Part shown: positions 58,390 to 64,000 of the stretch, in pieces | How the letters are laid out: each line of letters starts with the position of its first letter | How positions within the stretch are numbered: position 1 is the first letter of the stretch | Source: Taenia hydatigena | Taxonomy: Eukaryota; Platyhelminthes; Cestoda; Cyclophyllidea; Taeniidae | DNA length: 64,000 nt | Direction: 5' to 3' | Assembly (NCBI GenBank): GCA_036345935.2 | Contig: JADWOT020001393.1 | Coordinates: 1 to 64,000, forward strand | Translations under genes and position numbers: made by a program | The notes under the pieces: model-generated | What the model was told of the DNA's origin: nothing | The model's input: the letters and a program-made list of their open reading frames with translations, nothing else | Database searches by the model: none

Positions 58390-59595
58390 ATGTGGATGCA
58401 GTTATTCGCGGTGATTTGGGGACTTAGAGAAGACCAACAAAGCTGATGTCTAAGATCTACCTGACCGGTAGAATTTGATATAGCTGGGATGCACTCGGGA
58501 GGGACTTCTTGAAAACAGTAAGGGTTACTGAATCATTGCTGGATCACTTGCTCAATGGGAGGACGACATGATATGATAGAGTAACATACTTCCTCTCTTC
58601 GTTCTTCCTATTCCTTTCGTAATGTTTCTTCAAGCTCTTTTTGCTTAGCTCTAGTTATTGGTGTCAAAAATTGGCTAAAAAGCACAACAGCATGGATAGT
58701 TCGAAGACTACAGTAGCATTGGGGAAACATTGACTGGGTGCTACGTTTTTGTTTTGGTGACAAAGGCAAGAATCGTGCAAAGCTTAAGCACTATTGAGAG
58801 GAGCTTGGATTGTGGACTGAAGTGTTGCAGTGATGATGATGTGCCATAAAATGGACTTGGCGCTTTCTTGATTTTGCAAAGAACCTCAGCAAAAGTTCCT
58901 ACGCAGTTGCCTTTTTAGTTGGCTAATGATTGATAGTGGACTTGGTCTTATTAGTCGTTTGGCATTTCTGTGTGTATCTGGAGGTTCCGTAGGCAGGCAT
59001 TTCTGGTCCTCCCGTGGTCCAATTTTGCCTATGTATCTCAGATGTCATCCCTTTATTGCTCATCAAATGACTTTGTTAAGGCTTTGTATTTGAGGCCATT
59101 TCCACTGAGCCATTTGGGAGTGAGGTAAAAAATGCTCTTTGCTATCACGTTTCAGGGAAGAAGACCCGCTTTCCCTCTAGTGCTAAGTGGGTTATTTTGA
59201 CATGCGGTGAACGGCACTCTTCCAAACGCGCCTCAAAGTGATGGACGGGACAGGCATTATACACGAGTAACTGGACCTCTTAATAGCAAACAAGATAAAA
59301 TGCAAATGCAATGGAGTTATGAAGCTTAATCTTGTCTTTTCTTTGCCCCTTTTGTCTTGTTACTGCGTCATTTTGTATGGTTTGGTACCAAAAGAGTAAC
59401 GCCGTCTAATCTGACTTCCAGTTTACGCAGCGACTTTTGGTGGGGGCAAAAATTGTCATTTCTGGAATAAGAAGTCTGGGAAACATTCTTGGTGCTTAGA
59501 GCTGCCTGTCTCGTTGCTTCTTTGAAGTTCTGTTTAGAACCAACAGTGTTATTGAATATGCTGCATATACCATTTTTGGGAGATCCGTTCTAAAT
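58390..59595. other. No gene recognised
   Basis: Mixed-composition DNA without exon-like frames carrying both splice signals. If the minus-strand gene has an earlier exon it may lie here. Confidence 0.3.
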
Positions 59596-59597
59596 CA

Positions 59598-59899
59598 ATG
59601 TCTGCTCAATGGTTCAACCATCCTAGTTCAACTTCTTTAACACCAACAAACTTTTTCCAGCAGCTAAGTGGGGTTTCGACTTACCTGTTATGTTCCACTG
59701 GAGTAAACGTATCCAAAACTATCTCTAGTTCTATAAGGTATTGTGTGGGAAAAAATAGTCCTCAGTTGTTACGAAACCGAGAACGAAACCACCAAGTCCA
59801 GCTAAGCATTCGTCTATTAATTCATGCATTCCCATTTTTTCGCCTATTCATCGGCATGTCCACTTATATAAGACAGAGAGAGTTACTGGAAGATTCCAG
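59598..59899 (+). CDS. Candidate first exon, about 100 codons
   Basis: An ATG at 59598 opens 103 codons. At 59900 the sequence CCAG followed by GTACAT could be a donor, which would make this a 100-codon first exon starting MSAQWFNHPSSTSLTPTNFF. The peptide is Ser-rich early and basic later (LRNRERNHQVQ), with a hydrophobic stretch (HAFPFFRLFIGM). It lies 90 bases before the degenerate frame at 60 kb, but the two do not join in a stop-free reading. No family is recognised. Confidence 0.25.
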
Positions 59900-59984
59900 G
59901 TACATGTGAGATGTATGAGTGATTAAAGAAGGTCTGAATGGTATTGTTTACCGCTGAAGCAGGTGTATTTTCAACATTACATCA

Positions 59985-60314
59985 ACCATCCTCAAGGCCA
60001 ACTACAGCGGAGGCGCGGAGGGATATCCACTGCTGGAGGAACATGAGGCGACAGTGACGAAATGCGCGCCGGAATATGGGGAACCCGTGTCCTCTAGCGC
60101 AGTACTGTAGGCCACGCGTATTCCGGTGTCAGTGCAGCTAGAGACACCCCACCGCAAGCACGCTGTTTCAGCTGCAGCAACTAAGACTCCTCCTACATCT
60201 ATGGAGGTGGAGTTCGCAGAAATGAAGTGAAGTCTTAATTGGACGCATGTTGATCCCACGGAGTTGGAGGCAAGGATGACTAAGTTGCAGGAACAGACTG
60301 CCGTCCTTTATTAG
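59985..60314 (+). pseudogene. Degenerate coding-like sequence with in-frame stops
   Basis: One frame reads as plausible protein for about 105 codons but is cut by a TAG at 60108-60110 and a TGA at 60228-60230 before a TAG at 60312-60314. Segments are ANYSGGAEGYPLLEEHEA, then TRIPVSVQLETPHRKHAVSA, and then DPTELEARMTKLQEQTAVLY. No frameshift is needed. The stretch is GC-rich against its surroundings. It may be a pseudogene or retrocopy of an unrecognised gene, or chance in GC-rich DNA. A minus-strand frame of 85 codons overlaps it. Confidence 0.3.
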
Positions 60315-62135
60315 GCTACTTCCCTACCCATCCATTCCGCATTCTCGCGATCAATTGCACTTCATTCCATTTGCTTTTTGCCTTTTATTTATTGATTCTG
60401 GCATTGATTACGGTGTCAAACGTCAATCCAACTGTTTGGCTTTATCTATCCTGTAAGCCGTTGATCTGTCCGACCGGTTCGTGTAGTGGATTTCATCTTG
60501 AATTTACAACAAAGCTTTTGAATACCTTACCCGTATTGAGGTCACCTCAGTTAAGAGTAGTCGTGTGATTGACTCATTTGCGATGAATATTTGAGACGAT
60601 TATGAGCATGGTGTCTTCATTAGTCAAGCAAGAGGTCGAAGGTTTGAGCGGTTTATGCATTTGAAACTGGGAGGGGTAACATATTTTGGAAGCACTTAGT
60701 TGTTCACTCATTCAGTCATCTCGGATCGAGTTGACTAGTTATTTGGAACTGCCAAAGCTTTGGTTCCTCTTGCAGATCCTGCTAGATGAAAACACTGAAC
60801 GCATCTCTAGTCTGTGATTCGAGTTTTTCTCAAATTCATGTTAGCTGATAGGTCATTATTAGGCTTAAATTAATTTCCATCACCTTCTTCGCAAACCTCG
60901 GGAATCGATTTTTCGCTACACTGTAGAGGGTTCCTCCTCTTTCTCCTGGTCACCCTTGTTAGTAGAAGTCTGCGTATGCTTTAACATCTTTAATATAGAG
61001 GGTTAAAATTATGCAGCTAGGCAAGATGTGGGATTCAGGCCGGGAAGAGTCACGCCCTAGCGAGTCTCCACGCTACTCCGCCACGAGGTTCAAATTGTTT
61101 TCTTGCCTCTGGCCTACAAAGCACATTTAAAGAATATAAGTATTACAGCACATCCTGTGACTCCTGACAATACTCGCCTATTCATGCCATTCGCAGGGGG
61201 TCAGTGTTGGATTCGCGAATAGCGCATTGACTAAGCCTGACCGTAGTAGTCAAGCCGGATGTTACGTCTACTATGAAGCTTTAAAAGTAAACAGATGGTT
61301 CTGTTTTATGCGGAAAGTACCCTCTCCTCCTCCTTCCTCCTCCAGCGTAGGTCACATAGTTGGTCATATTGCGATGGCCAGCAGGGTTGGTCAACAGGCC
61401 ATACCAGTAGCTCCGTTCCCTTTGTATATTAGATAGGTATTCTACTCTAGTATTATGCCTTCTCTTGCCCTCAAAGGGGTCTAAGGATGCTACAAGTAAC
61501 ATTAAATCTAAAAACTACACGTACATGAAACTTAAAGAAGACAAAAACAATGTCGCGATTTACCTTTGACCCCAAACTTCTTTTGATGTTGGTCAAAAAC
61601 CAAATTGAATTCTTTATAAAAATAATACACAAAATCCAACGAATCAACCCCTTGGGGAACTCGGCTAAGCTGACTCTGAAAAGTAAACAAAGTACTGTAT
61701 AACTTATATGCAAATAGCAAACTTATCAGCTTAGATAATTGCTACACATTTTACGCTTCATCCTCTAGGAAGTGATTTTTGGTTGCTTTGCATGCATAGA
61801 CATGCGTGTCAGCATTGTTTAGTTTTGGCAGCGCATTCCTCATATAAATGGTATAGACAAAGTGAGCTAGTTTTAAAGACTAACTTCGCTTTATAAGGAC
61901 AAAACTTAAATGCATTTATTTGTTATGCCTAACTGTTTTACACGGTCGCTTTGAATTCTCATTTTCGTGTGGAGTGTTTGCTATTTGCGGATGTGCTCGG
62001 ATTTAAGTTGGATTGGGATTGGTTTGCGCAAAACCAGAAAGATTTATTAATTGCTGGACTTTACCGGGTGGGCATGATTGTATCGGCCCTTTAACTGGCG
62101 AGGATGTGCGTTTCTGGTGCAGCATTATCTGCTAG
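60315..62135. other. No gene recognised apart from a tRNA-like relic at 61.03-61.08 kb
   Basis: Frames of 60-80 codons at 60371, 61227 and 61471 lack splice support. The first begins with a hydrophobic stretch but has no ATG. Confidence 0.3.
61031..61083 (-). repeat. Possible tRNA-derived (SINE-like) relic
   Basis: On the minus strand TGGCGGAGTAGC (61083-61072) fits the tRNA A box (TRGCNNAGYNGG) at 11 of 12 positions. GGCCTGAATCC (61041-61031) fits the B box at 8 of 11, after a 30-base gap. No complete cloverleaf was drawn. It could be the head of an old SINE or chance. Confidence 0.3.
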
Positions 62136-62204
62136 GTGTGGAGGCATTACCTCGCGACACTGGGTGTGAATTTCGCCTTCCCTATTACTTGTTGCATTTC
62201 CTTG
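62136..62204 (+). CDS. Candidate 69-base exon, unidentified
   Basis: An acceptor (GCAGCATTATCTGCTAG) and good donor (TTG followed by GTAAGA) bound 23 codons, phase 0 to 0: VWRHYLATLGVNFAFPITCC, then ISL. Short and not recognised. Confidence 0.25.
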
Positions 62205-63093
62205 GTAAGATTGCGTTGCATTCCATGTATTGTTACGATTCTATGCGTATTTTTCGTGTAGCGACATGCATTTTGTCATTTGTCCGTAGGTCCTTTGTGC
62301 TTTATGTACGGTAATAGGTGCGTTATTTTCATCACTATAGCATCCGTATTAGTGTGAAATATATCGAGCATGTGGGCATTTTCCAAGTTGGTTGTTCCTT
62401 GACTTCGACACCACGGTTCTGGATTGATATTTTCTTTGCGAAACTTGTTGTGTAGGATCTCAGAAACAACTTGACCGTAGTCTTACCTCTAATATGAATT
62501 GGCGTTTATAATAGGCTCAAAAGCAAGAGGATAGTTACTCAGGGACCTATAAAACTTGACTTGACAATGTTCGCATCGCTATGCGGACTTCACATTGTAG
62601 CCGTCTTAACTATTTGATTATTACGATATTTTCATTAGTTGTGCTTGTGTTTGCATATAGGTGCATATTATAGGCGTTAGCGAAGTGAACGAGAAGAGAT
62701 TAAGGAAGGCGTAGAAGAATGCAAACTTATTGAATGACGTGAGAGGGTCGGGGGAAGCGGGCGATGGGCTAAGAGGAGAGAACCGCAGTAAATGAAGTTT
62801 CCTCCGAAGCATTGAGACAGGAACTGATTCCCCGCCTGCCTATCATCCACACGCTCACTTGCCTATTTGGTTGTCTCTCCGCGCCTATATGCATCCCCTT
62901 CTGATCATCCATTTCTTCGCACTTCCCTGAATCTGTTTCTCTGCACGTCCATTCCTCAAGCATCGACTAGGTGCCGGCTGTGTTGGTGGCAGTGGGCACG
63001 GCATTACCTTTTTCTCTATCCTTTCACTCGTCCCTTATTTTATTCAATTATTCTATCTAACTTAACCAATGCTTCATCTTTCCTTCAATCTAG

Positions 63094-63168
63094 GTGGTCG
63101 GACAGCTAACTGACTTGGCTCCACGTGCAGTGGCACAAATATTAGAGGCACTCGCCAGGGCATTTTAA
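63094..63168 (+). CDS. Candidate terminal exon
   Basis: A good acceptor (TTCATCTTTCCTTCAATCTAG) is followed by 24 codons and a TAA; the other two frames close at once, so only one reading is possible. The peptide begins VVGQLTDLAPRAVAQILEAL and ends ARAF, an Ala/Leu-rich helix. Nothing identifies the protein. It may be the C-terminus of a gene whose other exons lie to the left; 62136-62204 has a compatible phase. Confidence 0.38.
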   Translation: MVGQLTDLAPRAVAQILEALARAF

Positions 63169-63320
63169 GGTACAGGATGTCTTGTGTTTCCCCTCCTCTA
63201 ATCTCCTCACCACATCAACATCCTTATTTCCTCCATATCTTTCTCATCTAGCCCCACCTCTACTTCCACATTCACCCCATCTATCGACTCTCGCGTTGTT
63301 GCTGCTTCGATTTCCAGCAG

Positions 63321-63499
63321 TGGTTTCATTGTGGTCGGCGACGTTGACTTGCGAGAATAAGGTCTTATCAGGGAAGGTGGCAAGGGCCATCACTTCGCCT
63401 GCTCATCGGTATCCAGCCATTGCCAGAACAGTAAATGACACGGTGACACTGCCCTATGGTTCGTTGCGTCAAAGAGAATCAAATCTTCTGCGGAAATAA
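63321..63499 (+). CDS. Candidate terminal exon
   Basis: After GCTTCGATTTCCAGCAG a frame entered in phase 1 stays open for 58 codons to a TAA. The peptide includes VLSGKVARAITSPAHRYPAI and then NDTVTLPYGSLRQRESN, ending LLRK. It looks protein-like but is not recognised. A second short frame follows at 63587-63745 (MISSTISRNENYPPAEQP, 52 codons to a TGA). It is not clear which, if either, is used. Confidence 0.3.
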
Positions 63500-64000
63500 C
63501 CGAACAGAAAGAGTCTTCCTAAAGGTAAAGTGTGGCAAATTAGGGGCATTGCTTTCCAAGCTTTTTAACACTGAGTAATTCACATCATGATTTCTTCCAC
63601 AATAAGCCGTAACGAAAATTACCCTCCTGCCGAACAGCCAAATGTGCTTAATCGATCCCTCTTCAGCGAAATGTCCCCCTCACTCAACAATATGCATCAG
63701 ACAGACACAAACAGTAGAAAAGGATGCGGCACAATTTTACCCTGAGGAAACGTGTTTTGCAATTGAAGGCAGCTATTCGTCAACACCGCGGAATTCCTTT
63801 TCTCAATCTGCACATGTTAACTCAGTCTTTCTCCATTTATCCGCTCATGATGCAATTGGTTTTAGTATTCAATTTGCATATTGCTTAATTTCTTCCCTTC
63901 ATCTAAAAAGACTGCAGTCGAATGCTCACAGCTAATTTGCCTGCATTTTGATATTCGCAAGCGATTTATCAAAAGCAAAATTTCATTGCTTACTCTACTC

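Noticed and set aside
60371..60568. ORF with a signal-peptide-like start
   Set aside because: It begins with TTG, has no ATG or acceptor at the right place and no recognisable body.
1..64000. CRISPR arrays, operons, bacterial promoters, viral or plasmid genes, reverse transcriptase or transposase motifs
   Set aside because: None was found; the exon-intron structure shows nuclear eukaryotic DNA, and no YxDD, integrase or transposase signature was seen in any repeat.

Overview
The window looks like nuclear DNA of an animal with a large, repeat-rich, intron-rich genome. Open reading frames are short. Those that look real are bounded by splice signals (pyrimidine tract plus AG, then GTRAGT-like donors), introns run from under 100 bases to several kb, and much of the rest is diverged interspersed repeat. 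Nothing bacterial, viral or organellar is visible. An invertebrate such as a flatworm would fit, but that is inference only.

Layout. 0-2.3 kb: the last two exons of an unidentified + strand gene, then decayed histone H2B (+) and H2A (-) copies facing each other. 3.5-11.9 kb: repeats and a 61-base tandem array, no convincing gene. 12.0-12.8 kb: a C2H2 zinc-finger exon cassette. 14.2-20.4 kb: three repeat families (C, A, B), with B lying between two copies of A. 20.8-21.6 kb: two broken tRNA-like sequences. 25.0-28.25 kb: the best-identified gene, an AIMP1/EMAP II-type protein in three exons, its last exon not found. 28.4-36.6 kb: more copies of families C, E and B and a few candidate exons. 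38.1 kb: a possible importin-like exon. 39.2-39.8 kb: a second zinc-finger cassette with nearly the same exon sizes and identical intron phases as the first. 41.7-48.4 kb: an inverted piece of C, a second E, a worn piece of A and a candidate minus-strand terminal exon. 49.4-58.3 kb: a probable minus-strand gene of unknown function whose middle holds a worn array of duplicated small exons. 52.7-64 kb: several candidate + strand exons, a degenerate reading frame at 60 kb and simple repeats.

Only the EMAP II domain, the C2H2 fingers and the histone copies can be named with confidence. All exons were read by eye from splice signals, frame and phase, so most other calls are low-confidence candidates. 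The most interesting items are the paired zinc-finger cassettes with matching phase-1 exons and the duplicated-exon array at 50.5-51.7 kb.
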